Source: Sphaerisporangium fuscum (lineage in GTDB: Bacteria > Actinomycetota > Actinomycetes > Streptosporangiales > Streptosporangiaceae). Taken from it: a DNA stretch of 64,000 bases. Positions 8,101 to 17,400 of the stretch are shown piece by piece; position 1 is the first letter of the stretch; each line of letters begins with the position of its first letter. The stretch is taken from NCBI RefSeq assembly GCF_018531465.1, contig NZ_JAHDTF010000029.1, positions 1 to 64,000 on the forward strand. The letters run 5' to 3'. The notes beneath the pieces were generated by a model. It was not told the origin of the DNA. It made no database searches and saw nothing but the letters and a program-made list of their open reading frames with translations. A program made the position numbers and the translations under genes.

Positions 8101-10355
8101 GCGCCGGTACGCCCGGAGTAGAGAGGGATGCGAGGCAGGCTGGGCGTGACGTCGCCGAACGCCTCCATGAACCGGTCCGCCGCATCCGACCAGCCGGGAT
8201 GATGGAACGGGTGAGCGACAGGCAGGCGCCTGGCCTGGATCCCCAACTCGGCCAGCTCTCCGGCGAGGTCGGCCAGTGCCTCATCCGGCCCGGACACCAC
8301 CGTCTGCTTCGGACCGTTGACAGCTGCGATCGCCAGCCCTTCGGTAAGCACTTCGGCGATCCGGTCGGGCTCCGCGGCCAGCGCCAGCATGCCGCCGCGG
8401 ACGGAATGCTCACTCATGGCCCGCGCCCGCGCGACCACAAGGCGTACGGCGTCGGGCAGGTCGAACACCCCGGCCACAGTGGCCGCGGTCAGCTCGCCCA
8501 GACTGTGACCCGCCACGGCGCCGGGCCCGATGCCGCCCGAGATCCACATCGCAGCCAGGGCGTACTCCACGGCGAACAGCAGCGGCTGCACCAGTGCCGT
8601 GTCCTCCAAGCGGGTGTCCTCCAGCCAGACGTCGTGAAGACGCAGGCCGTGCTCCTCCAGCAGGTCCAGGCACTCGTCCATGGCGATCGTGAACCCGCGC
8701 GCTGTGCCGTACAGGCCGCTCGCCATGCGGGCGCGGTGAGCCCCCTGACCGGGGAACAAGAAGACGGGACGGACCCCCTCCTTGGCCTCACCGGAGATGA
8801 CCTTGGTGCCGCGCAGCAGGCCGGCGGCCCCGGCGGCGGAGTCACTGACGACAGCGGCCCGGGCCTGGTGCGGCGTACGGCCGTGCTGGAGAGTGCCGAC
8901 CGCGTCAGGGAACGTCTCCTCGTCGCAGGTCTCGAAGAATGCGGCGAGAGAGTCCTGCAGCCTTCGTAGTGCGCCGAAGGTTCGCGCAGACCAGGCCACG
9001 ACACGCGGCCGGGGCGGCTCCGTGATGCTGGAGACCACGGGGGCTTCCGAGAGCACCATGTGAGCGTTCGTGCCGCCGACCCCGAGCGAGTTGACGGCCG
9101 CGACCCGTGGCCGATCCGCCCGCCGCGGCCATGGACGCAGCTCTCTGGCAACATTGAACGGCGTCTTCTCGATCTCCAGGAGCGGGTTGACCGTCTCGAC
9201 GTTGACGCTGGGGACGATCGCCCCGCGTTCGAGCATCAGAACCGTCTTGATGAGCCCGGCCACTCCAGACGCCTCGTTCATGTGGCCGATGTTGGACTTG
9301 ACCGAGCCGATGGCTGTGCCGGAGAGCGGCAGGGGCTCGCCGGCGAGCGTGGCATACGCCTGCGCCAGCGCCGCGACCTCGACGGGATCGCCGAGCCGCG
9401 TGCCGGTGGCGTGCGCCTCGACGTACTGCACATCCGCGGGGTGGACGTCGGCCAGTGCCATGGCCTCCGCGATGGCCATGCACTGACCGGAGATGCTCGG
9501 CGCGCTGAAGGAGACCTTCTCCGCTCCGTCATTGTTGACGGCGTCGCCGAGGATGACCGCGCGGATCTGGTCGCCTTCGGCGAACGCGTCGTCCAAGCGC
9601 TTGAGCACGACCACACCGGCTCCACTGCCGAACAGCGTGCCCGACCCCGACGCGTCGAAGGGGCGGCAGTGGCCATCGCTCGTCAGGATGCCGCCCGGCG
9701 TCCACAGGTGTCCTGGCGCCAGATTCACTGAGACGCCTCCGGCCAGGGCCATCTCGCACTCCCCGGCCCGCAACGCCTGCGCGGCCAGGTGCACCGCCAC
9801 CAGTGAACTGGAGCATGCGGTCAGCACCGTCATGCTAGGGCCGCGCAGGTTCAGCTTGTAGGAGACGAGGGTGGCCAGGTAGCCCGGGTCGTTCAACGGG
9901 AGCCACTGGAGCTCGTTGCGGCTTTCCAGCAGGTCGGGCCGGGTGGTGAAGATGTGCCGCAGGTACTGGTTGTAGCTGGCGGCGCCGAAGACGCCCACGC
10001 TCTGGCCGGCGCCGAAGGGATCGTGGCCGGCGTTCTCCATCGCCGCGTGGCAGATCTCCAGGAACAAGCGGAACTGCGGGTCGCAGATCTCCGCCTCGAG
10101 CGCGGTCATACCGAAAAGACCCGCATCGAACCGGTCGGCCTCTTCTAACGCCGGGACCGCCCTGACGAAATCCGGATTGGCCAGCTCCTCGTCACTCGCA
10201 CCGGCCCGCCGCGCCTGCTCAGGTGTGAGGAAGGTGATGCTCTCGCGCCCTCCCACGAGGTTGAGCCAGAATTGCTCGACGTCGCGCGCGCCTGGCAGGC
10301 GGCAGGCCATTCCGACGATGGCGATCGGCTCGATCATTCCCGCCACGGCGGTCAT
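5145..10355 (-). CDS. type I PKS module, KS-AT-KR-DH-ACP
   Basis: A 1736-residue single module. The KS (about 9-440) has its active Cys in TACSSSLVAVH (Cys181) and His residues in EAHATGTRLGDP and KSNIGHMNEASG. The AT (about 540-850) has GHSLGELTAA and an HPFH specificity motif, closer to malonyl-type HAFH than methylmalonyl YASH. After a linker comes a KR with TGGFGGLG and the Ser/Tyr/Asn set in FFSSRAALEG and GGADYAAANAF. A DH then follows the KR: HRLDGRPLLP matches HxxxGxxxxP, and HPALLDTV supplies the second Asp. The ACP ends the protein (FFEAGGNSLSAVEL). No ER or TE. The ATG is chosen because it overlaps the stop of the carrier gene (ATGA); the longer frame upstream is that gene's shadow. 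Predicted product: an alpha,beta-unsaturated two-carbon extension. Confidence 0.93.
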   Translation of the reverse strand: MTAVAGMIEPIAIVGMACRLPGARDVEQFWLNLVGGRESITFLTPEQARRAGASDEELANPDFVRAVPALEEADRFDAGLFGMTALEAEICDPQFRLFLEICHAAMENAGHDPFGAGQSVGVFGAASYNQYLRHIFTTRPDLLESRNELQWLPLNDPGYLATLVSYKLNLRGPSMTVLTACSSSLVAVHLAAQALRAGECEMALAGGVSVNLAPGHLWTPGGILTSDGHCRPFDASGSGTLFGSGAGVVVLKRLDDAFAEGDQIRAVILGDAVNNDGAEKVSFSAPSISGQCMAIAEAMALADVHPADVQYVEAHATGTRLGDPVEVAALAQAYATLAGEPLPLSGTAIGSVKSNIGHMNEASGVAGLIKTVLMLERGAIVPSVNVETVNPLLEIEKTPFNVARELRPWPRRADRPRVAAVNSLGVGGTNAHMVLSEAPVVSSITEPPRPRVVAWSARTFGALRRLQDSLAAFFETCDEETFPDAVGTLQHGRTPHQARAAVVSDSAAGAAGLLRGTKVISGEAKEGVRPVFLFPGQGAHRARMASGLYGTARGFTIAMDECLDLLEEHGLRLHDVWLEDTRLEDTALVQPLLFAVEYALAAMWISGGIGPGAVAGHSLGELTAATVAGVFDLPDAVRLVVARARAMSEHSVRGGMLALAAEPDRIAEVLTEGLAIAAVNGPKQTVVSGPDEALADLAGELAELGIQARRLPVAHPFHHPGWSDAADRFMEAFGDVTPSLPRIPLYSGRTGARVTDEALDPEFWAGQLIHPVRFWDALDAMLSEGSGHLLLEVGPGTTLGGLASRHGSVRKRHVTVVSTLQGEGDMIAVLSAAAMLWTRGLPLDWAALGQTPPERRCILPGYPYERERHWAEPEPQRSAPRRSPEPRTSMTVVEWTQQARPDEVAGGGTALVLLPNDDRALTVLLAVQQAGHSVIRVYAGTRYAEHGADFSIRHPGDLARVLDALAARNVAISLVVHAMTAEPFRPLTAESLPGQLDTAFAGPFMLAKLILQRYPAGSLPRFAVVTAYSADVSGGDRLDSAKATIHGLVRSLLSEEPRLVGGVIDVGERVEVADLAAELRVAAPAELVALRGGRRWVPIERPLALPRPGRDVLREQGVYLVTGGFGGLGRTLATKLAGTGLRPRLVLMGRVAEDRGIVADLRACGAEVLSVAGDVADPAALRAAIDAATTRFGPVNGVFHLAGVPGDRMIAFRELDDARSVLAPKTLGTVNLAEAFAGRPPLDFAVFFSSRAALEGLVGGADYAAANAFMDVFAETTSLANGNVLSVAWPVWQGPGMVDHNGPDLAALPGAIARMVRQDAPATVVWEDDIAAATHWMLDEHRLDGRPLLPGTGYLEMVTTVFSDRLKEAGQAVELSEMLFRAPLLDEGTRRLRLELTPSGDGYDIEVSSRPSDNPGATWVVHVTGRVRGVEARAEKVDFVAVRDRLEAAGTKTAVTPRGRPRGAFALGPRWRNVVMTWEAGDEQLLHARLSSAFAGDLSEHRLHPALLDTVTAAIRPQFTDPFIPFLYERMVLRADLPAEFYAYVRRTRMSEDTIAGDIDLLTEDGTILARIVGFTMRRADLSNGLDAPRETPDRLEAGLDREEGMRLLFTLLASDAPHAVAVSPHPDGGPVPVREAVVGETEPQRDAAAEPARSAADLATDAAGALPERLRELWTQSVGSSPASDDDDFFEAGGNSLSAVELMARIRAQLGVELSIGRLLEIRTFGGLLAVLAED

Positions 10356-10660
10356 CCCTTCCGTTGCATGAGTTGGGCTCGAAGGTTCCGCCTGGCGGCG
10401 GCAAGTCCCTGGGGGCGGTCGTTCAGGGGTTCGGGCGCCGCGAGCGGCCCATCCAGGTACGCAGCCAGGGATCGGATGGTGGGGTGGGCGAAGAAGGCAG
10501 TGAGGGGGAAGTCGCGGCCCGTCCTCCGCCGGATCTTCTCGTGGAGGGCCGGCAGCATCACCGAGGTCACCCCCGACTCGAAGAAGACCGCGTCGACCGG
10601 CGGACTCAGCCCACCGACCGCCGAGATCACATCGCCGATCAGCTCTTCCAGCTCCGTCAT
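10352..10660 (-). CDS. free-standing acyl/peptidyl carrier protein
   Basis: A 102-residue carrier protein between an NRPS and a PKS, overlapping both by 4 bp. The carrier fold covers about 1-75 with VFFESGVTSVMLPALHEKI; the second Ser of GVTSVM is at the phosphopantetheine position. FFAHPTIRSLAAYLDG is the usual fourth-helix region. About 25 basic/proline-rich residues follow and may dock to the next protein. A separate carrier here suggests an extra chain-holding step between the C-A-PCP protein and the PKS, or a tailoring station. Confidence 0.85.
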   Translation of the reverse strand: MTELEELIGDVISAVGGLSPPVDAVFFESGVTSVMLPALHEKIRRRTGRDFPLTAFFAHPTIRSLAAYLDGPLAAPEPLNDRPQGLAAARRNLRAQLMQRKG

Positions 10661-13600
10661 CGGACACCCTCCGGGATTTCGATCAGGCGAGCCAGCCTGG
10701 CGGGAGTGGGAGCGCGGAAGACCATCCCCATTGTCACGGGTGTGCCGAGGCGCCTGGTCGCGAGCTCCGCCAGGCGTGCCGCAGCGAGAGAGTGTCCGCC
10801 GCTGAGGAAGAAGTTCGCATCCACGTCCATGTCGTGACGGCCGAGCACCTCACGCCACAGCCTCACGAGGCCGCGCTCGATCTCGTCACCGGCTGTGCGG
10901 CGGGCGCTCGGCTCCCGTTCGCCGGCCTCCGCGGCTTCGAGCCGTCGGCCGGCGAGGGCCCTGGTGTCGATCTTGCCGTTGGCCGTGGTGGGCAGCGCGG
11001 GCAGCACCGCCAGCCGCGCCGGGACGCAGTAGGAGGGCAGCCTGTCTGCCGCATACGCCCACAGGTCGGCCCGCAGCCCACGTCTAGCCCGGGCGGCGAC
11101 GAACGCGGCCAGCACCCCGTCGGCGGAGGGGTCGCCGTGCAGGACGACCGAAGCCGCCCGGACTTCGGGATGCCCTTCCAGCACCGCCTCGACCTCGCCG
11201 AGTTCAATGCGGTGCCCGCGCAGCTTGACCTGCCTGTCGGCGCGGCCCAGGAGGATCAACGTGCCGTCGTGGCGTAGCAGGGCACGGTCGCCCGTCCGGT
11301 AGAGACGGCCCAGTTCCTCGTCGTTGCGGAAGCGGTCGGCGGTCAGATCAGGCAGGCGGTGATAGCCGATGGCCACGCCGTCGCCCGACACGCACAGCTC
11401 GCCCGCGATACCCGGAGGGAGCGGGCGCAGGTGCCCGTCCACCACGTGGACCCTCGTGTTGAGCACCGGGCGTCCGATCGCCGTGGATGCCGGGTCCACG
11501 ACCTGGGCAGCCGTAGACCAGATGGTCGTCTCCGTCGGGCCGTACACGTTGTAGACCGTGGCACCGGTGGCGAGCAGTTGCCCGGCGAGGGCCGAGGTGA
11601 GGGGTTCGCCTCCGCACAGCAGCGTGCGCCCGGCCAGGACACCTGCCGCGTACGGCGCGACCTGCCGCCAGGTGGTGGGCGTGGCCTGGACGATCGCCAC
11701 GTCCTCCCGGGCGACAGTCTCCAGCAGAACGTCAGGGGAGTGAAGCGCGCTGTCCGGGGCGGCCACGACGCGCCCACCCCGGCTGAGTGGCAGGCACAGC
11801 TCCAGGGCGGAGATGTCGAAGGCGAACGTCGTCAGCCAGAGCACCCCGTCTCCTGCGCCCGAGTCGCACAGGTCCGCGAAATGCCGCACCACGTTGGCCA
11901 GGTTGCCGTGCGAAAGCCACACCCCCTTGGGGGTGCCGGTCGAGCCCGAGGTGTAGATCAGATAGGCCTCCGCGTCCGCTTCCGGCTCCGCGAGCGGACC
12001 GGCCACCTGCCCCTCCGACGGCAAGGTCAGGACTGTGCGACCGCGGGTGCACTCGTCGGGAAGCCGGTGATCAGTGATGATCAGCTGACAGGACGCGTCG
12101 TCCAGCTGGAAGGACAACCGCCTGGCCGGATGTGCCACGTCCAGCGGCAGGTACGCAGCTCCCGCCGCCCACACGCCCAGCACGGCCGCCGCCAGGCCGG
12201 GCCCGCGCGGCCCCGCCAGCGCCACGACGCGGCCCGGTCCGCCGTCGTGCGCTCTGACCTGGTCCCGGACGGCCGCCGCCATCCGGACGAGCTCGGCGTA
12301 CGTGACCGATACCTCCGGAGAGGAGACCGCGACGGCATCCGGCGTGCGGCCGGCCGCCTCGATCACCATGCCGAGCACCGTCCGCGGTCCCTGCCACTGC
12401 CTGCCGGTTTCGTTGACCTCTTCGATCAGTCGGCGGTCACGTTCGGTGCGCAGGTCGAACCCGGTCACCGGCAGGGACCGGCGCCCCGCCGCCTGCCGGA
12501 GAACGCCCAGCAGCCGGTCCAGGAACGATTCCGCGAACGCCCGGTCGAAGGCTCTGGTCCGGTAGTGCAGCTTGACGATGATCCGCGGACCGAACCGCTC
12601 CACCGTCAGGTCGAGGTCGAACCGGGTCAGGCCGGTGAACACGTCGCGGTAGCGGATCGAGCTCTCGCCCATCCTGGCCTCGGCCTGCTGGTCGCCGCGG
12701 AAGTTGAACACGTGGTGTACGAGCCCGGAGCGCCACCAGTCCGGATCGGCCGTCGACTCCGGGACGTACCGGCCCACCAGCTCGTACGTCATCAGCCCGT
12801 GCTCAAAGGCGTCCGTCATGGTTCGCGTGACGCGTTGGACCAGCTCGGGGAAGCTCATCTCGTCGTCGACCGCGACGCGCAGCGGCACGGTGGCGATGTG
12901 GTAGCCCACGGCGTCCGGCGCGGCGCCTCCCCTCGTGTCCGCCATCACGCCCACCAGCGCGTCCCGGGCGGCGCCGTGCCGGCGGACGGCCAGGTAGTAC
13001 GCGGCGAGCAGCACCATCGCGTCGGTGGAACGGCAGGCACGGCGCAATTCCGCCAGCACCTCCACCACGTCGTCGGGAACCACCCGTTCCACCACTTCAC
13101 CGGTGAAGTCGGGCCCGGAGTCCTCGGGGGCGGCGGCGTCCAGCCGCATCCCTGACGGGTCGAACCCAGCGACGTGTCCTCTCCAGTAGTCCATGGCGGC
13201 CTGCGATGGAGCAGAAAGAGCGGCAGGAGAAGCCGGCTGTCCAGTGGGCAGCTCTCGTCCCTCCTCCGCGCTCTGGTACGCCTGCACGATTTCCCGCACC
13301 AGCACGCGCAGGCTCGCGGCATCCATCACGATGTGGTGAGCGACCACGCAGATCACGCTGTGGCCCGGCGAGACGGTGAACATCCCCACCCGGATCAGCG
13401 GGGCGGTGTCCAGATCGAACGGGCGGGCCGCGTACTCCCGCAGGTCGGCCTCGATCGTCTCGGGCCCCGTCGGGTGCACGTCGATGTCCAGCGCCAGTTC
13501 GTGCTCCGCGTGCTCGTGACGGACCGGCAGGCCCTCCGCGGAGGGGAACGAGCCGCGCAGGGCGGCGTGGCGGCGGATCAATGCGTTCACCGCCTCCTGC

Positions 13601-13719
13601 AAGGGCCACCATCGCGCCTGCCGGTCCAGGTCGATGGCAATGGCGACGTTGGAGATGCCGGAGCCGGGCATCAGCCTCTGCAGCGCCCACAACGCCTCGG
13701 TCGCAGCGTCGAGACTCAC
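10657..13719 (-). CDS. NRPS module C-A-PCP, predicted glycine
   Basis: A 1020-residue protein. The C domain (about 1-430) has HHIVMDAAS, i.e. HHxxxDA with the catalytic second His. The A domain (about 450-930) has YLIYTSGSTGTPKG, NVYGPTETTIW, YRTGD and TTANGKID. Aligning by eye to the phenylalanine A-domain reference gives pocket residues D-I-L-Q-L-G-V-I-W-K, one substitution from the published glycine code DILQLGLIWK. The PCP has FFLSGGHSLAAARLAEL near the C-terminus. The GTG at 13719 overlaps the thioesterase stop (GTGA) and starts at VSLDAATEAL; the extra 41 residues upstream in frame are thioesterase-gene shadow. No TE domain. Expected to add Gly to a chain from the upstream module. Confidence 0.9.
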   Translation of the reverse strand: MSLDAATEALWALQRLMPGSGISNVAIAIDLDRQARWWPLQEAVNALIRRHAALRGSFPSAEGLPVRHEHAEHELALDIDVHPTGPETIEADLREYAARPFDLDTAPLIRVGMFTVSPGHSVICVVAHHIVMDAASLRVLVREIVQAYQSAEEGRELPTGQPASPAALSAPSQAAMDYWRGHVAGFDPSGMRLDAAAPEDSGPDFTGEVVERVVPDDVVEVLAELRRACRSTDAMVLLAAYYLAVRRHGAARDALVGVMADTRGGAAPDAVGYHIATVPLRVAVDDEMSFPELVQRVTRTMTDAFEHGLMTYELVGRYVPESTADPDWWRSGLVHHVFNFRGDQQAEARMGESSIRYRDVFTGLTRFDLDLTVERFGPRIIVKLHYRTRAFDRAFAESFLDRLLGVLRQAAGRRSLPVTGFDLRTERDRRLIEEVNETGRQWQGPRTVLGMVIEAAGRTPDAVAVSSPEVSVTYAELVRMAAAVRDQVRAHDGGPGRVVALAGPRGPGLAAAVLGVWAAGAAYLPLDVAHPARRLSFQLDDASCQLIITDHRLPDECTRGRTVLTLPSEGQVAGPLAEPEADAEAYLIYTSGSTGTPKGVWLSHGNLANVVRHFADLCDSGAGDGVLWLTTFAFDISALELCLPLSRGGRVVAAPDSALHSPDVLLETVAREDVAIVQATPTTWRQVAPYAAGVLAGRTLLCGGEPLTSALAGQLLATGATVYNVYGPTETTIWSTAAQVVDPASTAIGRPVLNTRVHVVDGHLRPLPPGIAGELCVSGDGVAIGYHRLPDLTADRFRNDEELGRLYRTGDRALLRHDGTLILLGRADRQVKLRGHRIELGEVEAVLEGHPEVRAASVVLHGDPSADGVLAAFVAARARRGLRADLWAYAADRLPSYCVPARLAVLPALPTTANGKIDTRALAGRRLEAAEAGEREPSARRTAGDEIERGLVRLWREVLGRHDMDVDANFFLSGGHSLAAARLAELATRRLGTPVTMGMVFRAPTPARLARLIEIPEGVR

Positions 13720-14462
13720 GTCCCCGTCCCTCCCAGCACAGATGCGATGCCAGCGGCCAGGTCGGCGACCGCCTCGTCCATCAGCCAGTGACCGCAGCGG
13801 AGCGGACGCAGTTCGACGGGCCGGTCGCTCTGCCTGCGCCATCCCAGGAGCGCGCCACGAGGGGTGCCGGGATCTCGTTCGCCGAAGAACACGGTGATGG
13901 GCAGCGGCATCGGCGGCCCTGGTCGATGGCGGTAGCCGGCCAGGGCCGTGTAGTCAGCCCGGATCGCGGGTTCGACCAGCTTGCGGAGTTGCGGATCCGC
14001 CCCGAGGCTGTCCGGCACTCCCCCGCTGTCGAGGAGGTACGTCCATAGCCGGTCGGCGGGCAGGTCCGCGACTCGGCGTGGCAGAAGAGCGATGTCGGGC
14101 GCCTCGTAAGAGGCCACGATGAGGCGCGTGGGCGGCTGCATGGAGCGCGACATCAGCGCCCGGGCCACCCCGTAGGCGAGCAGCGCGCCGCCGCAGTAGC
14201 CGAACAACCCGTACGGCGGGCCGTCCGCATGTGCGACCACGCCGTCAGCCAGCTCCTCCACCAGCGTCGCGTAATCCGTCACCGGTGGCTCGGCCAGCCT
14301 GGCCTGCCTGCCCGGCAGGTTGGCCGACAGCACCTGGACACTGTGGGTCTCCATCGCCTTGGCCAGACCGGCGAGCTGGGCGCATCCCGCTCCCGCGTGC
14401 GGAATGGCGAACAGGCGGGTCCGCCCGGCGGCGCCGAGCGGCACGAACCACTCAGCGCTCAT
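13716..14462 (-). CDS. type II thioesterase with Cys nucleophile
   Basis: A 248-residue alpha/beta hydrolase of the type II thioesterase family: LFAIPHAGAGCAQL near the N-terminus, LSANLPGRQARL, and the nucleophile elbow LFGYCGGALLAYG, where Cys replaces the usual Ser of GHSMGG. The C-terminal LRCGHWLMD supplies the His. It lies between two NRPS genes, overlapping each by 4 bp. Such enzymes hydrolyse mis-primed carrier proteins or release products. The Cys makes acyl transfer to an amine or other unusual release conceivable, because the assembly line has no integrated TE. Confidence 0.88.
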   Translation of the reverse strand: MSAEWFVPLGAAGRTRLFAIPHAGAGCAQLAGLAKAMETHSVQVLSANLPGRQARLAEPPVTDYATLVEELADGVVAHADGPPYGLFGYCGGALLAYGVARALMSRSMQPPTRLIVASYEAPDIALLPRRVADLPADRLWTYLLDSGGVPDSLGADPQLRKLVEPAIRADYTALAGYRHRPGPPMPLPITVFFGERDPGTPRGALLGWRRQSDRPVELRPLRCGHWLMDEAVADLAAGIASVLGGTGT

Positions 14463-17400
14463 ACGACTGCCCCTCCCTCGGAGAGCCTGGCCAGCATCGC
14501 GGCGGGGGTCGGAGCCTCGAAGACCGCCGTGAAGTCCACGTCCCTGCCCAGGACCGCGCCGATCTCCACGGCCAGCTTGCCCGCCAGGAGCGAGTGACCG
14601 CCAGCGAGAAAGAAGTTGGAATCGGCCGTCAGGCGCTCGTCACCGAGCACGCCGCGCCAGGCCAGGACCAGAGTCCGCAGGTCCGGGTCGTCGGGCAGTT
14701 GCGGAGCGGCGGACCGGTCCGGGCCTGCGACGGCGGCCGCGACGGCGGTGTAATCGATCTTTCCGTTGCCCGTCAGGGGCAGATCGTCGATGACCACGAA
14801 CCGGGCGGGCAGAGTGGCGGCGGGGAGCTTCCGCTCGGCGTACGCGCGCACCGAGTCCACCATCGCGTCAACCACCGTGTCCGGCCCTGCATCCCATGCT
14901 GCCGCACTGGGCTCGTTCTGGGCCAGGCGCACCGCCGCCACCAGCCGGACATGGCCTGCCGGGTCCGTTTCAGGTATCACGGCGACGTCCACGACCGCGT
15001 CGTGTTCCTCGATGACGGCCTCGACCTCGGCCGGTTCAACGCGGTGGCCGCGCACTTTCACCTGCCGGTCACTGCGGCCGATGAACTCCAGCAGACCGTC
15101 GCTGCGCTGCCGGACCTGGTCACCCGTGCGGTAGTAACGCCCCCGTTCGGGGTGGGTGCGGAAGCGGTCGGCCGTCTTGTTGGGGTCGTCGTGGTATCCC
15201 AGTGCGACCCCGGCGCCACCGATGCACAGCTCGCCCGGCACTCCTGGCGGGACCGGGAATCCAGCGGGGTCCAGCACATGGACCGTGGTATTGGAGATCG
15301 GTGCCCCGATCAGCATCCGGTCGGTCAACGGCGGACGCAGTTCCACCGCGGTGGACCAGATCGTCGTCTCGGTCGGGCCGTATACGTTGAAGAGCCGGCA
15401 GCCGGCGCCGAGCAGCTGCTCCGCGAGCGCGACGGTCAGGGCCTCGCCTCCGCAGAAAACTCGCACCCCCCGCAGCCGGTCGCCGAGGTGGGGGGCGAGA
15501 TGCCGCCACAAGGTGGGGGTTCCCTGGACGACGGTGACGTCCTCTCGCCGGACCAGGTCGAGGAAAGCGTCGGGGGCGAGCCTGGACTCGTCGGACGCGA
15601 CCGCCACGCCACCACCCACGACCAGCGGGACCAGCAGTTCCAGCACCGAGACGTCGAAGGAGAACGTCGTCGACCATAGCATCCTGTCGCCAGGGGTGAC
15701 CTCGGCCGCTTCGGCGAAGTGGTGCACGACGTTGGCGAGCCCGGCCTGGGACACGCGGACTCCTTTCGGACGGCCCGTGGATCCGGAGGTGTAAATGAGG
15801 TAGGCGACGTCGCCGTTACGCCATCCCCCGCTGGCGTCGCCGCCCCTGCCCATCAGACTGTCCAGCGCCAGCACCTCTATGCCCGCGGCCAGGGTTCGCG
15901 GAAGCTCACGTCCGGCCAGCACCACTCTGACGCCCGCGTCCGCCAGCTCGAACGCCGTCCGCTCCGGGGGATGGGCCGGATCGAGGGGCAGATAGGCCGC
16001 ACCCGTTCCCCAGACGCCCAGGACCGCCGCCGCGAGCCGGCGCCCTCGGCCGGCGTGGAGCGCGACCGTGTCGCCAGCGCCGATCCCCCTGCTGAGCAGC
16101 TCGTCCCTGACCGACGCGGCGGCGGCGAGCAGGTCGCGGTAGGTCCAGTCGCCGATCGCCATCGCGTTCGGAGACTCGCGTGCACGCTTCGCGATCGCCT
16201 GGAGGACCCCGCCAGGCCACACCCGGGCGGTCGCGTTCACCGCCTCCGCCTGCCGGCGTTCGTCCGGGGTCGACGCGGGCACGTTTCCGACCGGCCGGCC
16301 GAGCCCCGCGTCCAGCTCGACCAGCAGCGCATCGAACCGGGCCAGGAAGTCTGCGATCTCCTCACGGGTGTGCACCTCCATGCTGTAGATGGCGGTGAGA
16401 CTCATCGCCGCCTGCCGGTGCCAGGCGATGATCTCCAGATCCAGCAGGCTCGTGCCGTCGTGGCTCGAGATCACTTCGGCCGGCCGACCGCCGATCGCGA
16501 CGGCGGCGCCGTCGTTCATCGGCCGGAAGTTGAACATGTGCCTGAACAGGGGGACGCGCCAGTCGGCCGAGCGCAGATCCAGGTCGTGCTGGATCGACTC
16601 GAACGAGGCGCCTCGGTGCTCCATGCCATGGAGGAACGCGTCGCGGGTGGCCCGCGCGAGGGTCGCGAAGTCCCGCTCCATGTCGACCGCCACGCGGATC
16701 GGGAGTGTCTTGGCGTGGAATCCGACCAGGTCGCGCTCCTCGCTGCCGCGTCCGCTGACCGGGACGCCCACCACCAGGTCTGGGCCGGCGCCATGCTTGG
16801 CGAGCAGCAGCAGGTATGCCGCGAGGAGGACGATGTTGTCCGTGGTCCGCGTCACCTGGCGCAGGCGCCCGACGGCGGCGACTGCCTGCTCCGACAGCGG
16901 CCGGTCCAGCCGATCGCCCGCGAAGGTGGGCCGGGCGGGCATCGGGCGCGCTGCGGCCATCGCGAGCCGGCCCGCATCCACGCCCTCCAGATGCTCCACC
17001 CAGTACGCGGCCTCTTCCGGCTCGGGGTCGCGCTCGATCCGCATGGCGCCCTGGCCCGCCAGCCCCGCCGCCGGATCGTCGCCGGCCGCGTACGCGTCAT
17101 AGAGCTCGGCCAGCTCGCGCATGAGCACCATGATCGACGTCGCATCGCTCACCAGGTGGTGCACCACGACGCAGATGACGCTGCGCTCGGGGAGCAAGAG
17201 CAGGTGGGCCCGTATCATCAGCTCGCCGGTGTCCTCGAAGGGAGCCGCCTTCACCGTGGCGACCTGCTCCTCGCAGTCCTCCTCCGTGGCCGCCAGCGTC
17301 TCCAGGGGCACGCTCACTTCGTCAGCCGACAGGATCCGCTTGCGCAGCCGGGTGCCCTCTGCCCGCACGATGGTCCGCAGCGCGGCGTGCCGCCGTACCA

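Noticed and set aside
10356..10667. N-terminal extension of the PKS frame up to 10667
   Set aside because: The extra 104 residues overlap the carrier gene and look like shadow sequence; the ATG overlapping that gene's stop precedes the KS start.
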